DNA of 35,497 bases from CAYQCH01 sp964415935 (GTDB lineage: Bacteria; Patescibacteriota; Patescibacteriia; VMEV01; CAYQCH01), in assembly GCA_964415935.1 (NCBI GenBank), contig CAYQCH010000007.1, forward strand, positions 1 to 35,497. Direction: 5' to 3'. A program made the translations under genes and the position numbers. Under the pieces are notes generated by a model. It saw only the letters and a list, made by a program, of their open reading frames with translations. It searched no databases and was not told where the DNA came from. The first letter of the stretch is position 1; every line of letters begins with the position of its first letter. Below are positions 7,238-14,321 of the stretch, piece after piece.

Positions 7238-8086
7238 ATGGCATCATTTGATTTGCAATTCCGCGACGCCATCCGTCGCATCATGACCGAAGGAGACGAG
7301 GTGTTCAGCCATCGCACCGGCCTGTCCACAAAAGCCATTCCCGGCATGGCGTTTGAATGCTGGGCTGAGGAAGGGTTTCCGCTGCTGACCCTGCGCAAGA
7401 TTCCCGTGCGCATCTTCGTGGCGGAAATGGTGTGGTTCCTGACGGGATCCAACCGGCCCGACGATTTTTTGCGCGCCTACACCAAAATTTGGGATGACTT
7501 CACGCATGAAGACGGCACCGTACCCGCCGCGTACGGCTACCGCTGGCGCAAACATTTCGGCCGCGACCAGATCGCCTGCCTGATTGACCACCTCACGGAT
7601 GAACCTACGTCGAGGCAGGGCGTTGTAATATACTGGGATGCCGGCGACGACAGCCTGGGCAGCCCCAATAAAAAATTAAACGTGCCTTGCCCCTACACCT
7701 TCACGACAAACATCATCAACGGCAAGCTGAACATGCACGTCACCTCCCGCTCCACGGACATGATGCTCGGCCTGCCGCATGACGTGGGCGGCCATGCCTT
7801 GCTGCAATACGTGTTCGCGCAAAAATTGGGCGTAAAACCGGGAAAATTGACCTTTGTTACCAGCCATGCGCACATTTACAGCAATCATTACGAGCAGGCG
7901 CTGGAGCTGATGGAGCGCGAACCAAACCATGCGCCCGTGCGCCTGGAGCTGCCGGCTGATTCGTTCACCCGCGCGGAAAAAGGAGACCATGACCTGGTCA
8001 AAGAAATCATGGCCCAGATTGAAGCGCAGTACACGCCGCTGCCGCCGCTGAAAAAGATGCAAATCGCCGTGGGGAAGGCCCACTAA
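7238..8086 (+). CDS. thyA: ThyA-family pyrimidine (hydroxy)methyltransferase
   Basis: 282 residues from ATG 7238. ThyA features are clear: RxG region near the start, AEMVWFLTG (62-70), IWDDFTHEDG and AYGYRWR (84-104), catalytic Cys151 in NVPCPYTF, the phosphate Arg171 in SRSTD, and HIYSNH (212-217). The family methylates dUMP using methylene-tetrahydrofolate. In classical enzymes the LPFNIA loop has an Asn that reads the uracil ring; here the loop is LPHDVGG, with Asp182 at that position and His181 before it. Asp here is the hallmark of dCMP hydroxymethylases and related cytosine-acting enzymes. Gene context (DHFR, dUTPase, dTMP kinase) argues for ordinary thymidylate synthase, so substrate is open. 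First gene of the operon. Confidence 0.85.
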   Translation: MASFDLQFRDAIRRIMTEGDEVFSHRTGLSTKAIPGMAFECWAEEGFPLLTLRKIPVRIFVAEMVWFLTGSNRPDDFLRAYTKIWDDFTHEDGTVPAAYGYRWRKHFGRDQIACLIDHLTDEPTSRQGVVIYWDAGDDSLGSPNKKLNVPCPYTFTTNIINGKLNMHVTSRSTDMMLGLPHDVGGHALLQYVFAQKLGVKPGKLTFVTSHAHIYSNHYEQALELMEREPNHAPVRLELPADSFTRAEKGDHDLVKEIMAQIEAQYTPLPPLKKMQIAVGKAH

Positions 8087-8090
8087 TATT

Positions 8091-8609
8091 ATGCCGTTTC
8101 CAACCGTTGCCATCATCATGGCCATTTCCGCCGACGGCTACATTACCAAGCATGAAGACGGCTTGGTCAACTGGACGTCAAAAGAAGACAAAAAATTGTT
8201 CGTGAAGCTGACCAAAGAAGCCGGCGCGCTTATCTACGGGCGCAAAACATTTTCTTTTCACAACAAACCGCTTCCCGACCGGCTGAACATTGTCATGACT
8301 CGCGACCCCAAAAAATACGAAAACATCCCCGGCCAGCTGGAATTCACCAATTTGCCGCCGCGCGAAATCCTGCTGGACCTCCAGCGCCAGGGATACAAAA
8401 AAGTGTTTGTCGCCGGAGGGCCGGAAATAAACGAACTGTTCATCAAAGACGGTTTGGTCAGCGAGCTTTACCTGACGATTGAGCCATTGCTGTTCGGCAG
8501 CGGCAAGCGGCTGATGCCCGACACCAACCTGGAGGTGCCGCTGGAACTCATGGAAATCCTGCGACTCACAACCAATTCGATCGTTTTACACTATAAAGTG
8601 AAAAAGTAG
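8091..8609 (+). CDS. dihydrofolate reductase-like (RibD C-terminal family) protein
   Basis: 172 residues. It begins with a strand leading to AISADGYIT (residues about 11-19), the substrate and cofactor loop of the DHFR/RibD-C fold, then IYGRKTF (48-54), and the NADPH-binding KVFVAGGPEINELFI (103-117) followed by ELYLTIEPLLFGSG. It matches the RibD_C/YyaP side of the superfamily better than classical FolA. Four bases separate it from the ThyA-family gene. If that enzyme makes dihydrofolate, this one would recycle it, which is the expected partner in a ThyA pathway. A reductase acting on another pteridine or flavin precursor cannot be excluded, but no riboflavin genes are nearby. Confidence 0.8.
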   Translation: MPFPTVAIIMAISADGYITKHEDGLVNWTSKEDKKLFVKLTKEAGALIYGRKTFSFHNKPLPDRLNIVMTRDPKKYENIPGQLEFTNLPPREILLDLQRQGYKKVFVAGGPEINELFIKDGLVSELYLTIEPLLFGSGKRLMPDTNLEVPLELMEILRLTTNSIVLHYKVKK

Positions 8610-8617
8610 CTTCCGGT

Positions 8618-9265
8618 ATGTCCGTGTTGTCCCGCACCGACATTATTGACCACATCCGCCAGGGCAAGCTGGGGTTCAGCCCCAACCTGGACGGATTTCA
8701 AATGCAGCCGCATGCGGTGGATTTGCGCTTGGGCACCAAGTTCCGCCTCCCCCGCCATTGGCGGATGACCGAAGAGGGACGCCGCGCCGTGACGGTGGAT
8801 CCCTTTGAAATCAACGGCGACGAGCATGAAACCGTGGAGCTGAAACCGGGACAAGTATTTGAACTGCTGCCGGGAGAAGTCATCATTGCCGAAACATTGG
8901 AGCGCATTGACCTTGCCTGCGACAACCTCATGGCCGTGCTCTTCCCCCGCTCGTCGCTGAACCGGCGCGGCTTGTCGGTGGACCTTTCCGGCATCGTGGA
9001 CGTCTGGTACAGCGGCAACCTCATCATTCCCATCAGCAACAAGACCGACCAGGTCATTCGTCTCTATCCCGGCGAGCGCATCTGCCAGCTTATTTTCCAA
9101 ATGCTGACCTCCCCCATCGACAAGGACAGCGCGCAGCAGCACGGCCTCAATCGCGCTAAATACATGGCCGGCGACCGCGGACATAAACAAGACCGCCGCG
9201 AGGAAATCATGCTGATTCAGGAAGGACGCCTGGACGAACTGAAAGAGCAGTACCGTTTACCGTAA
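8618..9265 (+). CDS. Dcd/dUTPase-superfamily protein lacking the deaminase glutamate
   Basis: 215 residues with a Dcd-type N-terminus (LSRTDIIDHIRQGKLGF) and QPHAVDLRLGTKF near residues 30-42, then PRSSLNRRGL (110-119) and PGERICQLIF (151-160). In dCTP deaminases the strand after the turn reads xVLEFYN with a catalytic Glu; here it reads NLIIPISN, so the Glu is replaced by Pro138. The preceding turn, GIVDVWYSG (125-133), instead matches dUTPase motif III, with Asp128 and Tyr131. So it is probably a pyrophosphatase acting on dUTP or dCTP, or an inactive or regulatory paralogue, rather than a simple deaminase. The C-terminus extends about 25 residues beyond Escherichia coli Dcd. Eight bases after the DHFR-like gene. 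Confidence 0.75.
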   Translation: MSVLSRTDIIDHIRQGKLGFSPNLDGFQMQPHAVDLRLGTKFRLPRHWRMTEEGRRAVTVDPFEINGDEHETVELKPGQVFELLPGEVIIAETLERIDLACDNLMAVLFPRSSLNRRGLSVDLSGIVDVWYSGNLIIPISNKTDQVIRLYPGERICQLIFQMLTSPIDKDSAQQHGLNRAKYMAGDRGHKQDRREEIMLIQEGRLDELKEQYRLP

Positions 9266-9269
9266 TGCT

Positions 9270-10205
9270 ATGCCCTTGCAGCTGATCCAGTATCCGTACC
9301 TGCCCGCCGGCCGAGAGTACAAATACGTACCTGCCGACCATCCATTCATGCAGGCGGCCAAAGCGCAGCGCGACACGGCGGGCTGCCGCAAGCATGCCAC
9401 CGGCGCGGTCGCCGTCAAAGACGGGCAAGTCGTGGCCGCGGGCGCCAACGCCGGCGTGTTTGTGACCATTTGCCCGCGCGTCTACAAAGGCTATGGCACC
9501 GGCCAGGGCTATCGTTATTGCACGGATTATTGCGGACAGTCCGGCCATGCCGAAGTCATGGTCACGCGCGACGCCGCGGCCAAAGGTGTTGACCTGGCCG
9601 GCGCCGACGTCTACCTCTACGGCCATTGGTGGGCCTGCCAGAATTGCTGGAACCATCTGATTGAAGCCGGCGTGCGCAACTTGTACCTTGCGGAAGGGTC
9701 GCAAGTCGACTTCAATGACCAGGCGCGCGACCCGGGCGAGCATGACACGCTGGACCTGAAACTCTACGTTTCCGGCCCCTTGACGCATGCCAACGATGAA
9801 AGCCTGAAGGCGTTTTACGAAGGTATTGGCAAAGTGGCTGAATCGCTCGGCTTTGTAGCGCATGTTCCGCATTTGCATACGGACCCTGTTGCCGCGGCTG
9901 ATACAAGTCCGGAAGACGTCTACGCCTTTGACCTGAAACATTTGCAGGAATCTGACGTGGTGGTGTGCTATGTCGGCGAACCGTCATTGGGCGTCGGCAT
10001 GGAAATTGAGATGGCGTTGCAACATAAAGCGCTGGTGGTGCTGCTTTCCGAGCGCGGCACAAAAGTGTCGCGACTGGCCCTGGGCAGCCCGGCCGTCATT
10101 GACCACATCCAATTTGATACCCGCGCCGATGCCTTTGCACAGCTGGCCGGCGTGTTCAACAAGCTCGTGAAATCCGCCAGGAAAAAAAACCAGTCCACGC
10201 TTTGA
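9270..10205 (+). CDS. dCMP deaminase fused to DNPH1/Rcl-like nucleotide N-glycosidase
   Basis: 311 residues in two domains. N-terminal (about 20-150): zinc cytidine/dCMP deaminase with GHAEVMV (His93, catalytic Glu95) and Cys123-x2-Cys126, and the KHATGAVAVKDGQVVAAGAN strand pair. C-terminal (about 163-300): nucleoside 2-deoxyribosyltransferase superfamily, closest by eye to DNPH1/Rcl: LYVSGPL at its start, FDLKHLQESDVVVCYV with Asp221, and EPSLGVGMEIEMA with the likely nucleophile Glu245. DNPH1 cleaves the base from 2'-deoxynucleoside monophosphates. In human cells hydroxymethyl-dCMP is deaminated by DCTD and the product is cleaved by DNPH1; here the two activities appear fused. Four bases after the previous gene, one base before dut. 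Confidence 0.82.
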   Translation: MPLQLIQYPYLPAGREYKYVPADHPFMQAAKAQRDTAGCRKHATGAVAVKDGQVVAAGANAGVFVTICPRVYKGYGTGQGYRYCTDYCGQSGHAEVMVTRDAAAKGVDLAGADVYLYGHWWACQNCWNHLIEAGVRNLYLAEGSQVDFNDQARDPGEHDTLDLKLYVSGPLTHANDESLKAFYEGIGKVAESLGFVAHVPHLHTDPVAAADTSPEDVYAFDLKHLQESDVVVCYVGEPSLGVGMEIEMALQHKALVVLLSERGTKVSRLALGSPAVIDHIQFDTRADAFAQLAGVFNKLVKSARKKNQSTL

Positions 10206-10206
10206 T

Positions 10207-10638
10207 ATGGAGGTGCAAATTACGCGCATAGACAAAACCCTGCCGCTGCCGGCCTATCACAGCGATGGCGCGGCGGCTTTTGACCTGTACAGCCGCGTCG
10301 ACATGACCATCCGGCCGGGCGAGATCGCTTTGATACCCGCCAACGTCATTATTGCCACGCCGCCCGGACATGCGCTGATTGTGGCCTTGCGCTCTAGCAC
10401 GCCGCGCCGCAAATCGCTGATTGTCCCGCATGGGTTTGGACTCATCGACCCCGACTACCGCGGCCCGCAAGACGAAGTGATGGTCCAGGTATACAGCATC
10501 GCCAAAGAGCCGGTGCGCGTGGAGCGCGGCGAGCGCATTGCGCAGGCATTTATTATCCCCGCCCCGAAAGTATCGTGGCAGGAAACGACCGAGGCTGACG
10601 CGCCCACGCGCGGCGGGCTTGGTTCAACCGGAGCATGA
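10207..10638 (+). CDS. dut: dUTP diphosphatase
   Basis: 143 residues, usual trimeric dUTPase size. All five motifs can be read: AAAFDLYS (22-29), RSSTPRR (62-68), GLIDPDYRG (78-86, catalytic Asp81 and Tyr84), RGERIAQAF (107-115) and the C-terminal RGGLGSTG (135-142). The last motif normally has Phe (RGGFGSTG type), which stacks on the uracil; here it is Leu, a mild departure that may lower activity. It hydrolyses dUTP to dUMP and pyrophosphate, feeding thymidylate synthesis and keeping uracil out of DNA. The start is one base after the preceding stop and the stop is one base before the next ATG, so it is firmly inside the operon. Confidence 0.9.
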   Translation: MEVQITRIDKTLPLPAYHSDGAAAFDLYSRVDMTIRPGEIALIPANVIIATPPGHALIVALRSSTPRRKSLIVPHGFGLIDPDYRGPQDEVMVQVYSIAKEPVRVERGERIAQAFIIPAPKVSWQETTEADAPTRGGLGSTGA

Positions 10639-10639
10639 T

Positions 10640-11782
10640 ATGCGCGACGACATGATCAAACGCTATGACTCGCTGCTGGCGCCGTATGCGGTGCACAATG
10701 CCGGCGAGCATGAACGCGAATATGACGAAACGGAATCAGAAAACAAGCTGCCGTTTCAGCGCGACCGCGACCGTATCATCCACAGCAAGGCGTTTCGCCG
10801 CCTCAAGCACAAAACCCAGGTCTGGGTCACCGGCAAAAACGATCATATCCGCGACCGGCTGACGCATAGCCTGGAAGGCGCGCAAATCGCCCGCGGCATG
10901 GCGCGCGACCTGCGCCTGAACGAGGACCTGGCCGAGGCCGGCATTCTGGCGCATGATCTTGGGCATCCCCCGTTCGGCCATGAAGGCGAGCATGCCCTGC
11001 ACCAAATGCTGGAACCGCTGGGATTCCATTTTGATCACAACCTGCACAGTTTGCGCATCGTCACACGTTTGGAAAATAACTACCCCGACTTTCCCGGCCT
11101 GAACCTGACGGCAGAAACGCTGGCCTGCCTGCGCAAACATGAGACGCCCTGGGAAATGGAGCATGCGCCCGTGCCTCATGAAGCCAGCCTGGAGGCGCAA
11201 ATCGTCAACCTGGCCGACGAAATCGCATACTACGCGCATGACATTGACGACGGCCTGCGTTCCGGCCTCATCAATTACGACGCATTGGGCCAGCTGGAGA
11301 TTGGCAAGCTGGTGGACGCGCTGCTGGCTTCCCGCTACCCGCACCTGACGCGGGAGCATCGCGCGTATCAGGCGCAGTATGTACGCTCAGTGGTGCACAT
11401 TCTCATCACGGATATCACGTCAGCCACGGCCAAGCGCCTGCGCGACCTGGATATTTCCTCTTTGCAGGATGTCTACAAGCATGACCAGCCCATTGCCGCG
11501 TACAGCGACATGGCCGAGCAAGCCACCGACGAGCTGCGCAAGCACCTGTATGCCAACTTCTACCTGCATCCGGACGTCAAAAAGCGCACGCAGGAAGGCG
11601 TGCAGCTTATTCAGGAACTCTTCACCCGGTTTTACGACCATCCGGAATGGCTGCCGGAACAGCGCCGCGCCTTGATTGACGTGAAGGAACCAAAAGCCGT
11701 TGTCATCAAAGACTACATTGCCGGCATGACCGATACGTTTTTGCAAAAAACCGTGCTTGAGTTACGGCAACGCCTCATATAA
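10640..11782 (+). CDS. dGTPase-like deoxynucleotide triphosphohydrolase (HD domain)
   Basis: 380 residues from ATG 10640, one base after dut; the upstream open frame overlaps dut and is not used. HD-domain residues are clear: RDRIIHSKAFRRLKHKTQVW (about 44-63), RLTHSLEGAQIAR (73-85, His76), AGILAHDLGHPPFGHEGE (100-117, His105-Asp106) and NLADEIAYYAHDIDDG with the last metal Asp. These are signatures of the deoxyguanosinetriphosphate triphosphohydrolase-like family, which splits dNTPs into nucleoside and triphosphate. Family members differ in preferred base and in activation by other dNTPs, so dGTP specificity is not assured. In this operon it would balance the purine side against pyrimidine synthesis. 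Confidence 0.88.
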   Translation: MRDDMIKRYDSLLAPYAVHNAGEHEREYDETESENKLPFQRDRDRIIHSKAFRRLKHKTQVWVTGKNDHIRDRLTHSLEGAQIARGMARDLRLNEDLAEAGILAHDLGHPPFGHEGEHALHQMLEPLGFHFDHNLHSLRIVTRLENNYPDFPGLNLTAETLACLRKHETPWEMEHAPVPHEASLEAQIVNLADEIAYYAHDIDDGLRSGLINYDALGQLEIGKLVDALLASRYPHLTREHRAYQAQYVRSVVHILITDITSATAKRLRDLDISSLQDVYKHDQPIAAYSDMAEQATDELRKHLYANFYLHPDVKKRTQEGVQLIQELFTRFYDHPEWLPEQRRALIDVKEPKAVVIKDYIAGMTDTFLQKTVLELRQRLI

Positions 11783-11784
11783 GC

Positions 11785-11790
11785 TATTAT
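11785..11790 (+). promoter_or_regulatory. -10 box before tmk
   Basis: TATTAT lies 24 bases before the tmk ATG, overlapping the end of the dGTPase-like gene region. It may give tmk a promoter of its own in the 32-base gap between the genes. No clear -35 box. Confidence 0.35.
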
Positions 11791-11814
11791 TCACTTAGAC
11801 ATTAACCTTTTCGT

Positions 11815-12495
11815 ATGGCTCGTGGAATCATGATCGTCATTGACGGCGCCGACGGCAGCGGCAAGACAACGCAGTTCAAAATGCTGCTGGAACGGCTGCA
11901 GCAGTCTGACCGCGACGTCATTACCATGGACTTTCCGCAGTACGGGAAAAAATCCTGCGGCTCCGTGGAGGAATACCTCAACGGCAAATACGGCAGCGCC
12001 GACGACGTGGGCCCGTATCGCGGTTCCATCCTCTTTGCCGTGGACCGCTACGACGCCAGTTTTGAAATCCGCAAGGCGCTGGATGAAGGCAAAATCGTGC
12101 TCTGCAACCGCTATGTGACGGCCAACATGGCGCATCAGGGCGGCAAAATCGCCGATGAAGCCGAACGCACCAGGTACTTTGAATGGCTGAAAGAGCTGGA
12201 ATACGGCATCTTTGGCATTCCGCAGCCTGACGTGAACATTTTCCTGCACGTGCCGCCGGAAATCGCTTTGCAGCTGGTGGACAAGAAAGGCCACCGCGAA
12301 TACATCGGCGGCGAAGGGCGCGATTTGCATGAAGCCGACATGCAGCATCAACGCAACACCGAACGCGTGTACTTACAACTCGCCGACCTGCTGCCCAATA
12401 CGTTTCTCATCAAATGCGCGCCGGACGGAAAACTCCGCACCCCGCAGGAAATCCACGAGGAATTGTGGAAGGTGGTGGAAGGAAAAGTGAAGTAA
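11815..12495 (+). CDS. tmk: thymidylate kinase
   Basis: 226 residues. P-loop GADGSGKTT at 11-19, then FPQYGKKSCGSVEEYLNGKYG (about 40-60), the AVDRYDASFEI DR-motif (about 82-92) and NRYVTANMAHQGGKI (about 102-116). It transfers phosphate from ATP to dTMP, giving dTDP, the step after thymidylate synthase. The C-terminal third carries the lid region with basic residues (KKGHREYIGGEGRD). It is the last gene of the nucleotide run and is followed by a strong terminator. The length is slightly above the common 205-215 residues because of the longer lid and C-terminal helix. No missing catalytic residues were noticed. Confidence 0.92.
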   Translation: MARGIMIVIDGADGSGKTTQFKMLLERLQQSDRDVITMDFPQYGKKSCGSVEEYLNGKYGSADDVGPYRGSILFAVDRYDASFEIRKALDEGKIVLCNRYVTANMAHQGGKIADEAERTRYFEWLKELEYGIFGIPQPDVNIFLHVPPEIALQLVDKKGHREYIGGEGRDLHEADMQHQRNTERVYLQLADLLPNTFLIKCAPDGKLRTPQEIHEELWKVVEGKVK

Positions 12496-12511
12496 TACGG
12501 CCATAAAATAG

Positions 12512-12554
12512 AACACCCTGCCCAAGCCGTTTGAGGCCAAGCAGGGTGTTTTTT
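12512..12554 (+). terminator. Rho-independent terminator of nucleotide operon
   Basis: AACACCCTGC (12512-12521) pairs with GCAGGGTGTT (12541-12550), loop of 19 bases, followed by Ts. Closes the operon after tmk. Confidence 0.85.
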
Positions 12555-12566
12555 GTCTCGCGCATT

Positions 12567-13277
12567 TCAGGCAAAGAGCTCCAGCGTGGTTGCCGTGCAG
12601 ACGGGAATCCAGAAGTTGTCGCTGGGCGGCAAGACGGGGCCGAAGCGGGTCATGCGCACGCGCTGGTCGCGCAATTCCGCCAGGGTCGCCACCAAGGCTG
12701 CGGTTACAACCACCGGCAGCGATGGCGCAGGCCGGTGCAGGATAATCACCGTGACGGCGATGAGAAAGAAGCCGATGCTTCCTTCAACCGTCTTCTTGGT
12801 GCGGCGATGCCACCTCACCGTGCCGAAGTAGATGCCAAACAGCCTGGCCATGGGATCGGCAAAGGCCGTAACAAAAAAGGCCGTTGCGGCGACATGCGGG
12901 CTGAACAGGTAGGCGCACAAGCTCATCGCCCAGACGAAATCCGTGGACGCGGCGCGCGTGCGAACCTCTCGCGGACGAACGCGCAGGCCATTGAGCGCCT
13001 TGCCCACGGCCGTGCCGCGCAGCTTGCGCAGCAGTTCGTAGAGCGTGGCCAGGACCAGCGCAGTACCCACCAGGCCCAGGCGCCAGGCCGGATCGGTGAC
13101 GAAAAGACACACGACAGCCGCCGCACTGATGGCCAGGACATGGAATGCCAGGCGCATCCATTCTGGTTTAGGCCTGCCTGTCGGGCAGGCAGGTTTGGGC
13201 CGACCATCAGGTCCGAGCCTGGGTTCCTTGGGGGCTTCCACGGCCCCCTCCGATTCAGTCATCGGCTTTGGGCACAT
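12567..13277 (-). CDS. polyprenol/dolichol kinase-like or CDP-diglyceride-type membrane protein
   Basis: 236 residues with a strong AAAGGAGG ribosome site (complement of 13283-13290) six bases before the ATG. The first 40 residues are Pro/Lys/Glu-rich and cytoplasmic, containing GRPKP twice. Six or seven membrane helices follow. The signature is AFADPMARLFGIYFGTVRW then KKTVEGSIGFFLIAV (about 136-171), matching the SDAxA-GxxxG and KTxEGS motifs of the CTP-dependent dolichol/phytol kinase and CDP-diglyceride synthase superfamily. These enzymes activate lipid alcohols or phosphatidate with CTP. The length favours the small kinase-like members; substrate unknown. Within the coding sequence lies a REP-like palindrome (13173-13193). 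Confidence 0.65.
   Translation of the reverse strand: MCPKPMTESEGAVEAPKEPRLGPDGRPKPACPTGRPKPEWMRLAFHVLAISAAAVVCLFVTDPAWRLGLVGTALVLATLYELLRKLRGTAVGKALNGLRVRPREVRTRAASTDFVWAMSLCAYLFSPHVAATAFFVTAFADPMARLFGIYFGTVRWHRRTKKTVEGSIGFFLIAVTVIILHRPAPSLPVVVTAALVATLAELRDQRVRMTRFGPVLPPSDNFWIPVCTATTLELFA
13173..13193. repeat. REP-like palindrome inside a coding region
   Basis: CCTGCCTG, five bases, CAGGCAGG: a perfect 8-bp inverted repeat encoding part of a Pro/Cys/Thr linker between two GRPKP copies. Palindromes of this CCTGCCTG type are frequent in some Patescibacteria genomes as dispersed repeats. Confidence 0.6.
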
Positions 13278-13309
13278 GAAGGCCTCCTTTCCCAGCCATC
13301 ATACAAAAA

Positions 13310-13334
13310 CCCTCGATATTTTTCGAGGGCTTTT
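13310..13334 (-). terminator. terminator at the end of hairpin array I
   Basis: CCCTCGA (13310-13316) pairs with TCGAGGG (13323-13329). On the minus strand it is followed by TTTTTG, so it can end a transcript coming through array I. The plus strand also has a short T-run. A TATGAT -10 candidate for the membrane-protein gene overlaps its downstream flank. Confidence 0.7.
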
Positions 13335-13339
13335 GATTT

Positions 13340-14298
13340 GTCCTCTCCGTTGCCTTGCGGCGCAGGAGAGGACGGACTGGATACGAGGAATGAACCTGAA
13401 GATCCGTGTCAAAACTCCAGCCATGTAAGGCGCGCTTTGGGATATTCATGAGTCAACAATAGACCTACCCGAAAATTCCCAAAGCACGGTGTTGCGGGCG
13501 GTGAAATTGTGTTCAAACTACTTGATGCATCCTCAATCTAACCGCCCTTCCTCGATCAGCATCATCGATGCGAAGCAAGGAAGAGCGCCGCCAGACCATT
13601 TCTAGTCCGGCGGCGGGGCTGGATAACCGAGGTAAACGATGGAACCTAACCGGAACTCCAGCCGTATTGGGGCGCGCTGCGAATAGGCTGTGGTAAGGAA
13701 AGAGACGGAGGAAAACTTCGCAACGCATGTGAGGGCGTGTCAAGGAAAAAGCTGCCAAACAAAAGAGGCTTCGACAATCTCCCCGACACGTGTTTAGGAT
13801 GCGCTGGGGAAACCAATCCGAGCCAAGAGACGCGTCCGTAATCTCCCAACGCATGTTTGACGGGCGGTGAAGACGACGAAAACGACTTGACCCACTTCAA
13901 ATCTACCGCCCTTCCTCGATCCGTATCATCGATACGAAGCAAGGAAGAACGCCGCCAGACCATTTCTAGTCCGGCGGCGGGGCTGGATATTCATGGAGAC
14001 CGATTAGAGTCTAGCTCGAACTCCAGCCGTGTAAGGCGCGCTGCGAATAGTTTGGGTCAACGTAAGAGTGCCCGTAAAATTTCGCAACGCATGTGAGGGA
14101 GTGCTTTGGGATAGTGTTTTCAAGCAGACAGACCCCAAGCGAAACTCCCAAAGCACGGTGTTGCGGGCGGTTAAAGAGTGTTCAAACTACTTGATGGACC
14201 CTCAATCCACCGCCCTCTCTCAACCCGGAACATTTTTCCGGACTAAGAGAGGGGTCCGTCTGCGCGCTTGTCCCATGTCAGGAGCGCGCAAACGGACC
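13340..14298 (-). ncRNA. hairpin array I: about 18 tandem structured stem-loops
   Basis: There is no credible ORF here. Stem pairs (plus coordinates): K 13340-13373; A 13377-13420, 13617-13663, 13981-14028 (GGCTGGA/TCCAGCC, truncated in the first); C 13434-13485, 14102-14155 (GCTTTGGGA/TCCCAAAGC); D 13496-13547, 13862-13911, 14165-14215 (GGGCGGT/ACCGCCC); E 13547-13583, 13911-13947 (CTTCCT/AGGAAG); F 13587-13614, 13951-13978 (GCCGCC/GGCGGC); B 13674-13726, 14038-14090 (CTGCGAA/TTCGCA); G 13736-13790; H 13801-13852; I 14213-14253; J 14253-14298. Units E-F-A-B-x-D recur with a period near 364. The array directly follows the stop of the DEDD-like gene on the minus strand and ends at a terminator, so it may be a 1-kb structured 3' region. 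The minus strand is inferred from that layout. Confidence 0.7.
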
Positions 14299-14321
14299 GA
14301 GATGCATTGGTTACGGCTGCA

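Noticed and set aside
7048..7251. Small ORF between the operator palindromes and the ThyA-family gene
   Set aside because: It starts inside the second palindrome, has no ribosome site or -10 box, and its translation has no protein-like pattern; it also runs past the start of the ThyA-family gene.
12531..13451. 306-codon plus-strand frame opposite the membrane-protein gene
   Set aside because: The minus-strand product has membrane helices, family motifs and a strong ribosome site; the plus frame is Arg/Gln/Gly-rich noise.
13340..14298. CRISPR array
   Set aside because: Loops are about 30 bases, but there is no single direct repeat; several different arm types alternate in inverted pairs, and no cas genes are present.
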